55,158 nt of DNA from Oscillospiraceae bacterium (GCA_024404915.1 JAKSPJ010000015.1:1-55158), one strand, 5' to 3'; positions 26,495-37,124 are shown, counted from the first letter of the stretch. A program made the numbers and translations. Notes: generated by a model from the sequence alone, not told the origin.

Positions 26495-28456
26495 ATGGAA
26501 GAACGCTGTTTTGAACTGCATGCGCCATATCAGCCGGGGGGTGACCAGCCAAAGGCCATTCAGCAGTTGGTGGAGGGCTTTGAAGAGGGAAAAAACCAGC
26601 AGATTCTGCTGGGTGTGACAGGCTCCGGAAAAACATTTACCATGGCAAATGTGATTGCCGCCCGGAATAAGCCGACACTCGTTCTGGCGCACAATAAAAT
26701 TCTTGCCGCACAGCTTTGTTCAGAATTCAAAGAGTTTTTTCCAAACAATGCGGTAGAATATTTTGTATCTTATTACGACTATTACCAGCCGGAAGCATAC
26801 ATCCCCAGTACGGACAGCTATATTGAAAAAGATTCTGCCATTAACGATGAAATTGACCGTCTCCGCCACTCTGCCACAATGGCACTGGCAGAACGCTCAG
26901 ATGTCATTATTGTGGCTTCTGTATCCTGCATTTATTCCCTCGGTTCCCCGGAGGAATACCGTGCCATGTCTGTTTCTCTCCGCCCGGGCATGACCATTTC
27001 ACGGGAAGCATTGATGGAAGATCTGGTGCGCATTCAGTATCAGCGAAACGATATTGCCCTGGAGCGCGGAAAATTCCGTGTTCATGGGGATGTGGTGGAT
27101 ATCTGCCCGTCCAATACCAACGAAAATGTCATCCGTGTTGAATTCTTCGGAGATGAAATTGACCGGATTGCAGAGGTTGCCCTTACCACCGGCGAACAGA
27201 TTGGAATCCTGAAACACGCTTTTATTTTCCCTGCAACACACTATGTGGTGGCTGATGACAAACTGGAGGAAGCCATCGGAGAGCTGGAAGAAGAACTGGA
27301 AGAGCGCATTCTGTTCTACGAAGCCAGTCATCGGCCGCTGGAAGCAGAGCGTATTGCGCAGCGTACACGCTATGACATTGAAATGCTGCGGGAAATCGGA
27401 TTCTGCAGCGGCATCGAAAACTATTCCCGTGTTCTTGCACGGCGTGAACCCGGCTCCAGGCCCTGCACCCTGTTAGACCATTTCCCGAAGGATTTTCTGC
27501 TGATTGTGGATGAATCCCACGTCACATTGCCGCAGGTCGGCGCAATGTATGCAGGAGACCGTGCCAGAAAGGAAACACTGGTAGAATATGGGTTCCGTCT
27601 GCCCAGTGCCTTTGACAACCGTCCCCTGAAATTTGATGAATTCAAGTCCAAAATCAACGAGGTCATGTACGTCAGCGCAACACCCGGAAAACTGGAAAAG
27701 GAATTTGCCTCCGATACAGTGGAATTGGTCATTCGTCCCACGGGACTGGTGGACCCTATCGTTTCTGTGCGGCCCGTACAGGGACAGATTGAAGACCTGC
27801 TTTCTGAAATTCATAAGCGGACAGATAAAAATGAACGTGTGCTGATTACCACACTGACAAAGAAAATGGCGGAGGATCTGACCGCTTTTCTTGCCAATAT
27901 GGAAGTCCGTGTGCGGTATATGCATCATGATATCGATACGGTGGAGCGCATGCAGATTATCCGTGACCTGCGCCTTGGAGAATTCGATGTACTCATCGGC
28001 ATCAATCTGCTTCGTGAGGGCCTGGATTTGCCGGAGGTTTCCCTTGTGGCCATTCTGGATGCTGACAAGGAAGGATTCCTGCGCTCAGAAACCTCTCTGA
28101 TTCAGACCATCGGCCGTGCCGCAAGAAATGCAAACGGCGAAGTCATTATGTATGCAGATGAAGTGACAGGCAGTATGGAACGTGCCCTGATGGAAACGGA
28201 ACGCCGCCGTGCACTTCAGATGGCGTATAATGAGGCACACGGCATCGTTCCGAAGACCATTGTAAAAGATATCCGTGATGTAATAGAGATTTCCACGAAA
28301 GAGAAGACCGACAAAAAGACTGCACAGAAAATGAGCAGGGCTGAAAAGGCAAATCTCATTGCAGAACTGACCGCACAAATGAAAGAAGCTGCCCGGCTTC
28401 TGGAATTTGAACATGCAGCGTATCTGCGTGATAAGATCAAGGAACTACAGAAATAA
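26495..28456 (+). CDS. uvrB: Excinuclease ABC subunit UvrB
   Basis: A 653-aa UvrB, the damage-verifying helicase-like subunit of nucleotide excision repair. [12 protein letters not shown], Walker A GVTGSGKT (about 40-47), the beta-hairpin [26 protein letters not shown] motif [12 protein letters not shown], the SATPG motif, [23 protein letters not shown] and TIGRAARN are all present. The C-terminal UVR motif for UvrC binding ([33 protein letters not shown]) closes the protein. uvrA and uvrC are not in the window. AGGAGG precedes the start. Confidence 0.97.
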   Translation: MEERCFELHAPYQPGGDQPKAIQQLVEGFEEGKNQQILLGVTGSGKTFTMANVIAARNKPTLVLAHNKILAAQLCSEFKEFFPNNAVEYFVSYYDYYQPEAYIPSTDSYIEKDSAINDEIDRLRHSATMALAERSDVIIVASVSCIYSLGSPEEYRAMSVSLRPGMTISREALMEDLVRIQYQRNDIALERGKFRVHGDVVDICPSNTNENVIRVEFFGDEIDRIAEVALTTGEQIGILKHAFIFPATHYVVADDKLEEAIGELEEELEERILFYEASHRPLEAERIAQRTRYDIEMLREIGFCSGIENYSRVLARREPGSRPCTLLDHFPKDFLLIVDESHVTLPQVGAMYAGDRARKETLVEYGFRLPSAFDNRPLKFDEFKSKINEVMYVSATPGKLEKEFASDTVELVIRPTGLVDPIVSVRPVQGQIEDLLSEIHKRTDKNERVLITTLTKKMAEDLTAFLANMEVRVRYMHHDIDTVERMQIIRDLRLGEFDVLIGINLLREGLDLPEVSLVAILDADKEGFLRSETSLIQTIGRAARNANGEVIMYADEVTGSMERALMETERRRALQMAYNEAHGIVPKTIVKDIRDVIEISTKEKTDKKTAQKMSRAEKANLIAELTAQMKEAARLLEFEHAAYLRDKIKELQK

Positions 28457-28467
28457 CGGAGGATATT

Positions 28468-29109
28468 ATGAATAAAGCAGTATTGTTTGACCTGGACGGC
28501 ACATTATGGGATTCATCAGAACAGGTGATAACCGCCTGGAATCAGTGCATACGGGAACGGACACCCTATACTGAACAGTTTACCACAGCGGACATGCAGG
28601 GCTTTATGGGCAAAACGATGGAAGCTATTGCAGCACTGATGTTCCCGAAGCTTTCAAAGGAAGAACAGACCCGCATTCTTCGCATGTGTACCGATGAGGA
28701 ATATGCATATCTGGAGGAACATGCGGCACCCCTGTATCCCCATGTCAGAGAAGTTCTGACCGCCCTTTCCAAAGAATACAGGCTGGCCATTGTCAGCAAC
28801 TGCCTGGATGGCTATATCCAGATTTTTCTGAAGCAGTGCGGTTTTTCTGAAATCTTCTCTGATTTTGAATCCGCAGGCAAAACAGGCCTTGGCAAGGGGC
28901 AGAATATCCGTCTGGTTATGGAGCGTCTCCAGACGGAGCAATGCATTTATGTGGGTGACACCCAGGGCGATGCCAATGCCGCTGCAGAAGCAGGCGTTCC
29001 CTTTATTCATGCAGGCTACGGCTTCGGCACAGTGGAAAACTGCGCCGCTGTCATTCACAGCCTGACTGAACTGCCCCATGCGGTACAGACTGTCATGGCA
29101 TCCAGATAA
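28468..29109 (+). CDS. HAD superfamily phosphatase (phosphoglycolate-phosphatase-like)
   Basis: A 213-aa HAD hydrolase, subfamily IA. Motif I is LFDLDGTLWDSS (about 6-17), motif II VSNC (about 109), motif III Lys in GLGKGQNI, motif IV VGDTQGDANAAAEAG (about 156-170). The cap is alpha-helical (residues about 18-85). The substrate is unknown. It is transcribed between uvrB and dnaE with 11- and 30-nt gaps, so it may clear repair-derived phosphates, though that is inference. Confidence 0.9.
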   Translation: MNKAVLFDLDGTLWDSSEQVITAWNQCIRERTPYTEQFTTADMQGFMGKTMEAIAALMFPKLSKEEQTRILRMCTDEEYAYLEEHAAPLYPHVREVLTALSKEYRLAIVSNCLDGYIQIFLKQCGFSEIFSDFESAGKTGLGKGQNIRLVMERLQTEQCIYVGDTQGDANAAAEAGVPFIHAGYGFGTVENCAAVIHSLTELPHAVQTVMASR

Positions 29110-29139
29110 GTACAATAGAAACAGAAAGGAGGCGGCTCC

Positions 29140-32100
29140 ATGGAACCATTCGTTCATCTGCATGTGCATACAGAATATTCCCTGCTGGACGGCGCATGCC
29201 GTATCCCTCAGCTGATACAGCACCTCAAAAAGCTCGGGCAGACTTCTGCAGCAATTACAGACCATGGTGTCATGTACGGAGCTGTTTCCTTCTATCAGGC
29301 TGCAAAAGCGGAGGGCATTCATCCTGTTATCGGCTGCGAAATCTATGTTGCCCCCCGTTCCCGTTTTGACAAATCGTCCCCTGCAGACCGCAGTCCCTAT
29401 CATCTGACACTGCTGTGTGAAAATAATACCGGCTACCAGAATCTTCTGCAAATCGTATCCCAGGCCAATCTGGATGGTTTCTATTCCAAACCCCGTGCAG
29501 ATCTGGATTTGCTCCGCCGGTATCATGAAGGACTGATTGCCCTTTCAGGCTGCATGAGCGGTGAGATAGCCAGAAAAATTCTGGCAGATGAATATGAAGC
29601 AGCCAAAGCCACTGCTTTGCAGTATGCAAAGATTTTCGGGGATAATCATTATTATCTGGAAATCCAGAATCACGGCATGACCGGGGATCTGCGCATACTC
29701 AATGGCATCCGACGCATATCCAGGGAGACAGGCATACCCATGGCCGCCTCCAATGATGCACATTATCTCACCAAAGAAGATGCGGAGCTGCAAAAACTTC
29801 TGGTATGCATCCAGACAGGCACCTCTATGACATCTCCCTCCTCCATGGTCCTGCCCAATGATCAGTTCTATGTCAAATCCACTGATGAAATGTATGCGTT
29901 GTTCCCGGATGACCGTGAAGCACTTTTAAACACCGCACGCATTGCAGAGCGCTGTCAGGTTTCCTTTGTATTCGGGCAGATTAAACTGCCGAAGTACCAC
30001 CAGAACGGGGTTACAGATACGACTGCATTTTTCAGAACGCTCTGCAGGGAGGGATTGCAGAAGCGTTATCATGGTGCACCCTCTGCGGAAGCAGTCCGTC
30101 GGCTGCAGTACGAATACGATGTGATTGTGCAGATGGGCTATGTGGACTATTTCCTGATTGTCTGGGATTTTGTCCATTTTGCCAAAAGCCATGATATCCC
30201 CGTAGGTCCGGGCCGTGGTTCCGGTGCCGGCAGTCTGTGTGCCTACTGCATCGGCATTACGGAGATTGACCCACTGGCAAATGGTCTTCTGTTTGAGCGT
30301 TTTCTGAATCCGGAACGTGTCAGCATGCCGGATTTTGACATTGATTTCTGCATTGAGGGAAGGCAGAAAGTAATTGACTATGTGACACGGAAATATGGAG
30401 AGGACCATGTTTCCCAGATTATCACCTTTGATACTCTGAAGGCAAAGGCAGCAGTCCGTGACACAGGAAGGGCACTGGATCTTCCCTATGGACTGTGCGA
30501 CCAAGTTGCAAAGGCCATTCCCGCAGATTTGCACATCACCCTGGAGCAGGCCATCAAAGAATCTGAGGACCTCCGCCGTCTGCAGGAGGAAAAGCCGCAG
30601 GTAAGACGTCTGCTGGAATTTGCGCAAAAGCTGGAAGGCATGCCCCGTCATGCCTCTATGCATGCCGCAGGTGTGGTCATTTCCGCCATTCCCGTTTCCC
30701 AGATGGTTCCTTTGCAGAGAAATGAGGATACTGTGATCACACAGTATACGATGTCTGTACTGGAACAGCTTGGGCTGCTGAAAATGGATTTTCTCGGTCT
30801 GCGCAACCTCACAGTCATACACGAAACAGAACGGAATATTCAGAAAACGCTTCCTCGTTTTCGCATGGCGGATATTCCGGAGGAGGATGAAGCCGTCTTT
30901 GAAATGCTTTCCAGGGGAGACAGTCTCGGAGTTTTCCAGATGGAATCTGACGGCATCCGCCGTGTGCTGACTCAGATGCGCCCACGGAACATTTCGGATT
31001 TAACAGCGGTTATCTCCCTTTACCGTCCCGGCCCCATGGAATCCATTCCGCAGTATATCGAGGTCAGGAATCATCCCGAAAAGATTCACTATGACCATCC
31101 CTTACTGGAACCAATCCTGAAAGAAACCTTCGGGTGCATTGTGTATCAGGAACAGGTTATGGAAATCTGCCGTGCCCTGGCAGGGTATTCCTATGGCAGA
31201 GCGGACCTTGTACGGCGAGCCATGGCCAAGAAAAAACATGACCTGATGGAGCAGGAACGGCAGGTATTCCTTTATGGAAATGAAACATGCTGCGGTGCCA
31301 TTGCCAATGGCGTTCCGGAAAAAACAGCAGATATGATTTTTCAGCGCATGAGTGCTTTTGCAAGCTATGCATTCAATAAATCCCACGCTGCTGCATATGC
31401 ACGCCTTGCCTATGAAACCGCCTATCTGAAATGCCGCTTCCCCAGAGAATATTTTTCTGCACTGATGACCTCTGTTATTTCCTCCACCGGGAAACTGCTG
31501 GACTATATTTCCCTTGCAGAAGCGCATAATATTCATGTGCTTGGCCCTGACATCAATCAGAGTGATGCAAGTTTCACCCCCTGTGAAGACGGCATCCGCT
31601 TTGGTCTGGTGGCACTGAAGGGAATGGGCATACACTTCATTCAGAAGATTATTCAGGAACGGAGCAGCAACGGAGAATACCGCAGTATGCAGGATTTCTG
31701 TGAACGAAACGCCTCCAATGAACTGAATAAGCGAGCTGTGGAAAGCCTGATTCTTTCAGGTGCTTTTGATCGTCTGGGCTGGAACCGCTCCCAGATGATG
31801 ACTGTTTACGAACAGATGATTCAGACCATCACCAACGAAAACCGCAGCAAAGTGCAGGGACAGCTTTCCCTGTTCGGAAATGACACGGGTGCTGAAGCGT
31901 TCACCATTGCGCCCTCCGATCTGCCGGAATTTCCGCAGCAGCAGCTGCTGCGCATGGAGAAAGAAATAACCGGATTGTATTTGTCCGGGCATCCTCTGCA
32001 GCGCTGGCGGACTGTCTGCCGTTTTCTGCGCATGCCGGAGATTGCAGATGTCCGTCAGATTCAGAAGGAAACAGAAATCTCCATGCTGTGCATGGTACGG

Positions 32101-32574
32101 GAAGCCAGGGAACATACCACCAAAAAGGGGGATAAAATGTGTTATCTGACCGCAGAGGATTTTACAGGCAGCATGGAATGTCTGGTATTTCCTTCGCTGT
32201 TTCCCACTGTAAAAAACCTGCTGATGCCGGATATGGTAGTATGGATCAAGGGCAGAATTACCATGAAGAATCAGGAGCAGCACTTTATCTGCAGCGGCAT
32301 TATGAGTGAACAGCTTTTTGAAGAATATACCCATAGCAAACAGCTTTGCATTAAAATCCCGCAGAACAACAGGGAAATCATACAGCAGGTGATGGCAGCA
32401 GCCACAAAATATCCTGCGGAAACCCCCTTCTGCTTCTGGCTTTCTCAAAGCAGAAAATATATCAGGCCCCGTTCGCAGAACGGCATTGAAATATGCAGCG
32501 GGCTGGAAAAGGAATTATCTGAGATTCTTCCGCTCTCACAATGCGCACTGATTGATATGCGCAAAGGCACATAA
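29140..32574 (+). CDS. dnaE: DNA polymerase III alpha subunit DnaE
   Basis: A 1144-aa C-family replicative polymerase. The N-terminal PHP domain starts HLHVHTEYSLLDGA with ITDHGVMYG (about 40). The palm shows PGRGSGAGSLCAYCIGIT (about 356-373) and PDFDIDFC (about 401-408), with the further family block MKKDMFGLRNL-like LKMDFLGLRNL, AMAKKKHDLM and AFNKSHAAAYARLAYETAYLK. The C-terminal OB domain (about 990-1070) ends the protein. Length fits DnaE rather than PolC. The ribosome site is the GGAGGCGG immediately before the ATG. Confidence 0.97.
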   Translation: MEPFVHLHVHTEYSLLDGACRIPQLIQHLKKLGQTSAAITDHGVMYGAVSFYQAAKAEGIHPVIGCEIYVAPRSRFDKSSPADRSPYHLTLLCENNTGYQNLLQIVSQANLDGFYSKPRADLDLLRRYHEGLIALSGCMSGEIARKILADEYEAAKATALQYAKIFGDNHYYLEIQNHGMTGDLRILNGIRRISRETGIPMAASNDAHYLTKEDAELQKLLVCIQTGTSMTSPSSMVLPNDQFYVKSTDEMYALFPDDREALLNTARIAERCQVSFVFGQIKLPKYHQNGVTDTTAFFRTLCREGLQKRYHGAPSAEAVRRLQYEYDVIVQMGYVDYFLIVWDFVHFAKSHDIPVGPGRGSGAGSLCAYCIGITEIDPLANGLLFERFLNPERVSMPDFDIDFCIEGRQKVIDYVTRKYGEDHVSQIITFDTLKAKAAVRDTGRALDLPYGLCDQVAKAIPADLHITLEQAIKESEDLRRLQEEKPQVRRLLEFAQKLEGMPRHASMHAAGVVISAIPVSQMVPLQRNEDTVITQYTMSVLEQLGLLKMDFLGLRNLTVIHETERNIQKTLPRFRMADIPEEDEAVFEMLSRGDSLGVFQMESDGIRRVLTQMRPRNISDLTAVISLYRPGPMESIPQYIEVRNHPEKIHYDHPLLEPILKETFGCIVYQEQVMEICRALAGYSYGRADLVRRAMAKKKHDLMEQERQVFLYGNETCCGAIANGVPEKTADMIFQRMSAFASYAFNKSHAAAYARLAYETAYLKCRFPREYFSALMTSVISSTGKLLDYISLAEAHNIHVLGPDINQSDASFTPCEDGIRFGLVALKGMGIHFIQKIIQERSSNGEYRSMQDFCERNASNELNKRAVESLILSGAFDRLGWNRSQMMTVYEQMIQTITNENRSKVQGQLSLFGNDTGAEAFTIAPSDLPEFPQQQLLRMEKEITGLYLSGHPLQRWRTVCRFLRMPEIADVRQIQKETEISMLCMVREAREHTTKKGDKMCYLTAEDFTGSMECLVFPSLFPTVKNLLMPDMVVWIKGRITMKNQEQHFICSGIMSEQLFEEYTHSKQLCIKIPQNNREIIQQVMAAATKYPAETPFCFWLSQSRKYIRPRSQNGIEICSGLEKELSEILPLSQCALIDMRKGT

Positions 32575-32587
32575 GGATGGTGAAAAT

Positions 32588-33811
32588 ATGCTGCATTTCG
32601 AGCAATTACCCAAGGAACTGGAGGAAGAAATCCTATACAATCAGCAGAAGGGCTGGTGTTCCCCCTATGCCTGTCAGAATACCGATGTCATCCGCAGATA
32701 TCAGCGGGAAAGTGATCAGCCGAAAATCTTTCGTCAGCCCTTTTCCAAAGATGCAGACAAGATTCTGAACAGTGCCTTTTTCAACCGCTATGCGGATAAA
32801 ACACAGGTGTTCTCCTTTTACCGCAATGATGATCTTTCACGCCGTGCCCTGCATGTACAGCTGGTTTCCAGAATCGCAAGAAGTATCGGTGCAGTACTGG
32901 GGCTGAATGCGGATCTGATTGAATCCATTGCCATCGGCCATGACATGGGGCATACGCCCTTCGGCCATGCAGGAGAACACGCTCTTCACGCACTGTATCA
33001 TGCAAGAACAGGCCGCTGTTTCCGCCACAATCTCCACAGCGTCAGAGTACTGGATACCATCATTCCCTATAACATCTCCCTGCAGACACTGGATGGTATC
33101 GTCTGCCATAATGGGGAATTCCCCAGGGCACAGTATTACCCGAAACCGCTGAGGGACTTTGCCGCATTTGATGAACGGATGGAACAATGCATTCATGATC
33201 CCCAGGGAGATGCCGTACTGATTCCTTCCACATTGGAGGGGTGTCTGGTGCGAATCTGCGATATTCTTGCGTACCTCGGAAAAGACCGGCAGGATGCGGT
33301 CCGTGCAAATCTGATTCCGGATGAAAGCGTATTTGCGGAAACCCCTGTGGGAAAAACCAATGCAGAAATGCTGAATAATTTCCAGGTTAATCTGATTACA
33401 CACAGCTATGGCAAGGATTATCTCATGCTTGATGATACGCATTTTCAGGCAATGATGTCCCTGAAAGAGGAAAACTATCAGCGCATCTATATGCAGAAGC
33501 GGATTCAGAAGCAGATTCAGGAGCAGATTGTGCCCATGATGCAGAAAATGTATGAGCAGATTTATCAGGATGCTGCTTCACGTAACGAACATTCCTGCCT
33601 GTACCGCCACCATATTGAGGTAGTAAAGGAAAAGCAGAAATGGTACACGGGCAATCCGCCCTATGAGGAAAGCAGCCCCGATGATTTAACAATGGATTTC
33701 ATAGCGGCGATGACAGATGATTATTTTGTGGATTATTATAATTATCTGTTCCCGAAGAGCAACTGCCATATTTCATATATTGGATATTTTGACCATAACC
33801 ATAACAGCTGA
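32588..33811 (+). CDS. HD-domain dNTPase, dGTPase-like
   Basis: A 407-aa protein resembling deoxyguanosinetriphosphate triphosphohydrolases. FRQPFSKDADKILNSAFFNRYADKTQVFSF (about 48-77), HVQLVSRIARSIGAVLGLN and the metal-binding IGHDMGHTPFGHAGE (about 116-130) are the dGTPase pattern, and LDGIVCHNGEF follows. It would hydrolyse dNTPs to nucleoside and triphosphate, adjusting pools or foreign-DNA replication. Last gene of the operon, 13 nt after dnaE, with AAGGATGG upstream. Confidence 0.88.
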   Translation: MLHFEQLPKELEEEILYNQQKGWCSPYACQNTDVIRRYQRESDQPKIFRQPFSKDADKILNSAFFNRYADKTQVFSFYRNDDLSRRALHVQLVSRIARSIGAVLGLNADLIESIAIGHDMGHTPFGHAGEHALHALYHARTGRCFRHNLHSVRVLDTIIPYNISLQTLDGIVCHNGEFPRAQYYPKPLRDFAAFDERMEQCIHDPQGDAVLIPSTLEGCLVRICDILAYLGKDRQDAVRANLIPDESVFAETPVGKTNAEMLNNFQVNLITHSYGKDYLMLDDTHFQAMMSLKEENYQRIYMQKRIQKQIQEQIVPMMQKMYEQIYQDAASRNEHSCLYRHHIEVVKEKQKWYTGNPPYEESSPDDLTMDFIAAMTDDYFVDYYNYLFPKSNCHISYIGYFDHNHNS

Positions 33812-33848
33812 TTCCATGATTTCCTGCATATTTTTTCATGCCTGACTA

Positions 33849-33877
33849 TTGAAATTTAAACAAAAAAATGATATAAT
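33849..33877 (+). promoter_or_regulatory. Promoter of the GT2-GtrA gene
   Basis: TTGAAA (33849-33854), 17 bp, TATAAT (33872-33877), 37 bp before the ATG. Confidence 0.75.
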
Positions 33878-33913
33878 AGGAACTACATTCCAATAAAAGA
33901 AAGGATACGCATA

Positions 33914-34990
33914 ATGTCTGATTTTTCTAAGATTTTAGTAGTGATTCCATCCCTTGACCCTGACAAGAGACTGATTGAAGTCATAAAGAATGTGCAGGAA
34001 AAGGGCTTCTCTGATATTCTGCTGGTGGATGATGGTTCTGCACCGGAAAACCAGCATTTCTTTGATGAGGGGGCAGCACTTGGCTGTCATGTTCTGCATC
34101 ACGAAGGAAACAAAGGCAAGGGCAGAGCTTTGAAAACGGCCTTTGAATGGTTTATGGCGGAGCGGAAGGATGCTCTCGGCGTTGTTACCATTGACGGTGA
34201 CAATCAGCACCACGCTGACGATATCGCTGCCTGTACAGAGGTCATGCTGCAGCAGAAAAAGGATTCGCTGGTATTGGGCGTCCGTGATTTTGACCAGCCC
34301 AATGTACCCCCGAAAAGCAAATTCGGCAACAAATGCACCTCCGGCGTATTCCGTCTGTTCTGCGGTCTGAAGGTCAGCGATACCCAGACCGGTCTCCGTG
34401 TATTCCCCAGAGGCATTATTCCGCAGATGCTGCAGATTTCGGGTGAACGCTTCGAATATGAAACCAATATGCTTCTGGTCTGCAAACAGGCAGATATTCC
34501 GCTGGTGGAACAGACCATCCGCACCATTTATATTGATGAAAATGCCACAACCCATTTTCATCCGATTAAAGATTCCCTGCGGATTTACGGAATCATCATC
34601 CGCTTCTTTATCAGCTCTCTCCTGAGCTTTATACTGGACTACGGCATTTTCAATCTGCTCTATACGCTGTTTCGAACAGGCTTTATGGCAGCACACAGAC
34701 TGTTCTTTGCAACCACTATTGCAAGAGTGCTGAGTTCTGTTTTTAACTTCACTGTCAACAGAAAAGCCGTTTTTCACAGTGATGCTCCGCTGACAATCAC
34801 CATCTGCCGCTACTACATTCTGTGGGGCGTTCAGCTTCTTGCATCCTTCGGGCTGGTGAAGCTGCTTTCCGGTGTATTCGGAGAAGGCGGTGCTATTGTA
34901 GCAGTACTGAAACTGATTGTTGACATGTTCCTCTACTTTATCAGCTTCCGTATTCAGCAGGCATGGGTATTCAAGCCGGAGAAGAAATAA
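33914..34990 (+). CDS. GT2 glycosyltransferase fused to a GtrA-like membrane domain
   Basis: A 358-aa fusion. Residues 1-215 are a family 2 glycosyltransferase of the dolichol-phosphate-mannose synthase type: VVIPSLDPDKRL, LLVDDGS (about 37-43), GNKGKGRAL and TIDGDNQHH (nucleotide/metal site). Residues about 225-355 are a four-helix GtrA/DPMS-like domain (LRIYGIIIRFFISSLLSFILDYGIFNLLY ... FNFTVNRKAVF). GtrA proteins flip or handle polyprenyl-linked sugars, so the fusion likely makes and translocates a lipid-linked sugar for the envelope. Confidence 0.93.
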   Translation: MSDFSKILVVIPSLDPDKRLIEVIKNVQEKGFSDILLVDDGSAPENQHFFDEGAALGCHVLHHEGNKGKGRALKTAFEWFMAERKDALGVVTIDGDNQHHADDIAACTEVMLQQKKDSLVLGVRDFDQPNVPPKSKFGNKCTSGVFRLFCGLKVSDTQTGLRVFPRGIIPQMLQISGERFEYETNMLLVCKQADIPLVEQTIRTIYIDENATTHFHPIKDSLRIYGIIIRFFISSLLSFILDYGIFNLLYTLFRTGFMAAHRLFFATTIARVLSSVFNFTVNRKAVFHSDAPLTITICRYYILWGVQLLASFGLVKLLSGVFGEGGAIVAVLKLIVDMFLYFISFRIQQAWVFKPEKK

Positions 34991-35086
34991 GAACACTCTT
35001 CAGGATTCAGAAGCTGTGATATAGTATTCCATGCTTTATATCTTTCATTGAATCTCATCAATATTGCCTTAACAGGGAGGTATTAT

Positions 35087-35764
35087 ATGATTCCGCTTTC
35101 GACACGGCTGCTTTGCTGTGCTTCCTTGATTCAGGGCGATGTCATCTGTGATATCGGCACAGACCACGCCTATCTTCCTGCCTATTTGCTTGCAAGCGGC
35201 AAGGCTTCCCATATTGTTGCTACTGATGTCAAACAAGGGCCGCTGAATGCTGCCGCCGTAACACTGAAAAAATACCACGTTGCCGAAAATGCCACACTGA
35301 TTCTCTCAGATGGTTTTGACAAGGTGCCTCCAAGCCGCATTACGGATGTAGTCATTGCAGGCATGGGCGGCGAAACCATTCGGGATATTCTCTCCGCCAA
35401 ATCTGCGGCATTTGTAAAAAAAGGCGTAAATCTGGTACTGCAGCCTATGACCAAGGCAGAAATCCTTCGTGGATGGCTTGCCGAAAACGGTTTTGAAATC
35501 CGCAGAGAAACTGCTGTGAAAGATACCCATATCTACACGGTTCTGCAGGTGCAGTATACCGGAAATGTGCAGACGCTTTCTGAGGCAGAAACCTATTACG
35601 GCAAACTGAAGCCCGGTGACGTAATGGCAAAATACTACATCGCAGGCGTCACAGAACGGCTGGATACAAGGGCAGCAGGATTAGAAGCGTCGCACCGGGA
35701 AGAAGATGCACAGGCGGTTCGCAGACTGATTGCAGAAATCAATCAGCATTTTACAGCATGCTGA
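35087..35764 (+). CDS. trmK: tRNA (adenine(22)-N1)-methyltransferase TrmK
   Basis: A 225-aa class I SAM methyltransferase of the TrmK (YqfN) family, which modifies A22 of tRNAs. It shows LSTRLLCCASLI, SAM motif DIGTDHAYLPAYLL (about 23-36), ATDVKQGPL, DVVIAGMGGETI and QPMTKAEILRGWL. GGGAGG lies 6 nt before the chosen ATG at 35087. It is followed by the nif3-like gene after 12 nt, the usual trmK-nif3 pairing. Confidence 0.93.
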   Translation: MIPLSTRLLCCASLIQGDVICDIGTDHAYLPAYLLASGKASHIVATDVKQGPLNAAAVTLKKYHVAENATLILSDGFDKVPPSRITDVVIAGMGGETIRDILSAKSAAFVKKGVNLVLQPMTKAEILRGWLAENGFEIRRETAVKDTHIYTVLQVQYTGNVQTLSEAETYYGKLKPGDVMAKYYIAGVTERLDTRAAGLEASHREEDAQAVRRLIAEINQHFTAC

Positions 35765-35776
35765 AAGGAGTATTCT

Positions 35777-36565
35777 ATGACAATTCAGGATATCTATCAG
35801 ATTCTCGATGCATATGCCCCGTTTTCACTCCAGGAAAGCTACGATAAATCCGGGCTGCTTGTTGGAGATCCTGCCCAGAAAGTGAAACGTGTTCTTCTGA
35901 CACTGGATATTACCATTCCGGTGGTGCAGGAGGCATGCGATAAAAAAGCTGAACTGATTCTCTCTCATCACCCGGTAATCTGGGATCCACTGAAATCCAT
36001 TTCTCCTGCCCATCCGGTCTGGCATCTGGTTCAGCAAAATATTGGTGCCATCTGTTCTCATACCTGCATGGATATTGCCAAAGGCGGACTCAATGACTAT
36101 GTGGGCAAAATGATGTCAAGAAGCATCGGCATGACCAGAGAATGGGAACCACTGGCAATACTGCCTAATAACAGAACCCTTGGCAGAACCGCCGCCCTTG
36201 CCAATGCCTGGAATGCCAAGGCACTTGCCAGACAGCTGAAAGCCGTTTTCCAATGCGCCGACCTGCGTTTCTATGAAGGCAAGCAGTCCCAGTATATCAG
36301 AAAGCTGGCATGGTGTACAGGAAGCGGCGGCGACCTGATTGCTGATGCAATCGCAGCCGGCGCAGATGCTCTGGTCACAGGCGACTGTAAACACAGTGTC
36401 TGGGCAGAAGCACAGAACCGTAATTTCACATTGTTTGACTGCGGTCATTTTGAAACGGAAGCACCTGTGGTTCATCTGTTCCGCCAGATTCTCCAGCATG
36501 CTGCTCCAAAGCTGGAAATACTCATATCAGAAAGCGGCACCCGGCCATTTTATCACGTTGTATAA
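35777..36565 (+). CDS. Nif3-like dinuclear metal protein
   Basis: A 262-aa Nif3/YqfO/DUF34 family protein that binds two metals. LILSHHPVIWDPLKSI (about 60-75), CSHTCMDIAKGGLNDYV (about 96-112) and FDCGHFETEAP (about 220-230) supply the metal ligands. It lacks the PII-like insert found in larger relatives. The biochemical role is debated (GTP cyclohydrolase I type 2 annotations exist). Coupled to trmK and ended by a strong terminator. Confidence 0.93.
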   Translation: MTIQDIYQILDAYAPFSLQESYDKSGLLVGDPAQKVKRVLLTLDITIPVVQEACDKKAELILSHHPVIWDPLKSISPAHPVWHLVQQNIGAICSHTCMDIAKGGLNDYVGKMMSRSIGMTREWEPLAILPNNRTLGRTAALANAWNAKALARQLKAVFQCADLRFYEGKQSQYIRKLAWCTGSGGDLIADAIAAGADALVTGDCKHSVWAEAQNRNFTLFDCGHFETEAPVVHLFRQILQHAAPKLEILISESGTRPFYHVV

Positions 36566-36567
36566 AC

Positions 36568-36607
36568 AAAAAGACTGTTCAGAAATCCTCTGAACAGTCT
36601 TTTTTTG
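36568..36607 (+). terminator. Terminator after the Nif3-like gene
   Basis: AAAAAGACTGTTCAG and CTGAACAGTCTTTTT flank a short loop, followed by T residues. It also suits the convergent GNAT gene. Confidence 0.9.
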
Positions 36608-36630
36608 GCAGCAAAAGAAAGTATATGCTG

Positions 36631-37074
36631 TCATTCCTTTATTATTTTTATCATATGCACACAGTCAAACTGACCGCTTTTAACAGTTTCTTCCGAAACA
36701 ATATCATAGCCGTTCTTTTTATAAAAATCAACGGCAACTGTACGGCTCTCGATTTCTATTCTGTGATATCCAAGGTCACGAATCCAGATTTCCGCCTCCT
36801 GTATCACCCTGTTTCCAAGTTTTTTTCCACGGTATGCAGGCAAAACCACAACCCTGCCAAGCATTACGGCTGTACTGCTGATTTCATAGAATCTGCATGT
36901 TGCAACCGGATAGCCATCATCCAGAAGAATAATGTATTTTGTACCGTCACAATCGTGGGCATCAAATTCCTCACGAAGAGAGATGTGATGCTGTCGGTTC
37001 ATGCCCTCAATCCGTACAGAATATGCGCCTGCCCGCTGCCATTCTTCTTCTCCCCGTATCACTGAAATATCCAT
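36631..37074 (-). CDS. GNAT family N-acetyltransferase
   Basis: A 147-aa acetyltransferase. The acetyl-CoA loop is VVVLPAYRGKKLGNRVIQEA (about 74-93), followed by GYHRIEIESRTVAVDFYKKNGYDIV near the C-terminus. The N-terminal part (MDISVIRGEEEWQRAGAYSVRIEGM) resembles YjcF/ElaA-like members. The acceptor is unknown. GGAGGGG precedes the ATG. Confidence 0.92.
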   Translation of the reverse strand: MDISVIRGEEEWQRAGAYSVRIEGMNRQHHISLREEFDAHDCDGTKYIILLDDGYPVATCRFYEISSTAVMLGRVVVLPAYRGKKLGNRVIQEAEIWIRDLGYHRIEIESRTVAVDFYKKNGYDIVSEETVKSGQFDCVHMIKIIKE

Positions 37075-37095
37075 TGTATCATCCCCTCCTGTTTT

Positions 37096-37124
37096 ATTTT
37101 ACCATATTCTACGGAAAGAGTCAA
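37096..37124 (-). promoter_or_regulatory. Promoter of the GNAT gene
   Basis: Minus strand TTGACT (37119-37124), 17 bp, TAAAAT (37096-37101), about 22 bp before the start codon. Confidence 0.7.

Noticed and set aside
29128..29139. GGAGGCGGCTCC before dnaE as a further copy of the repeat core
   Set aside because: Only about ten bases match and they form the dnaE ribosome site; it shows how weak a ten-base match is as attachment-site evidence.
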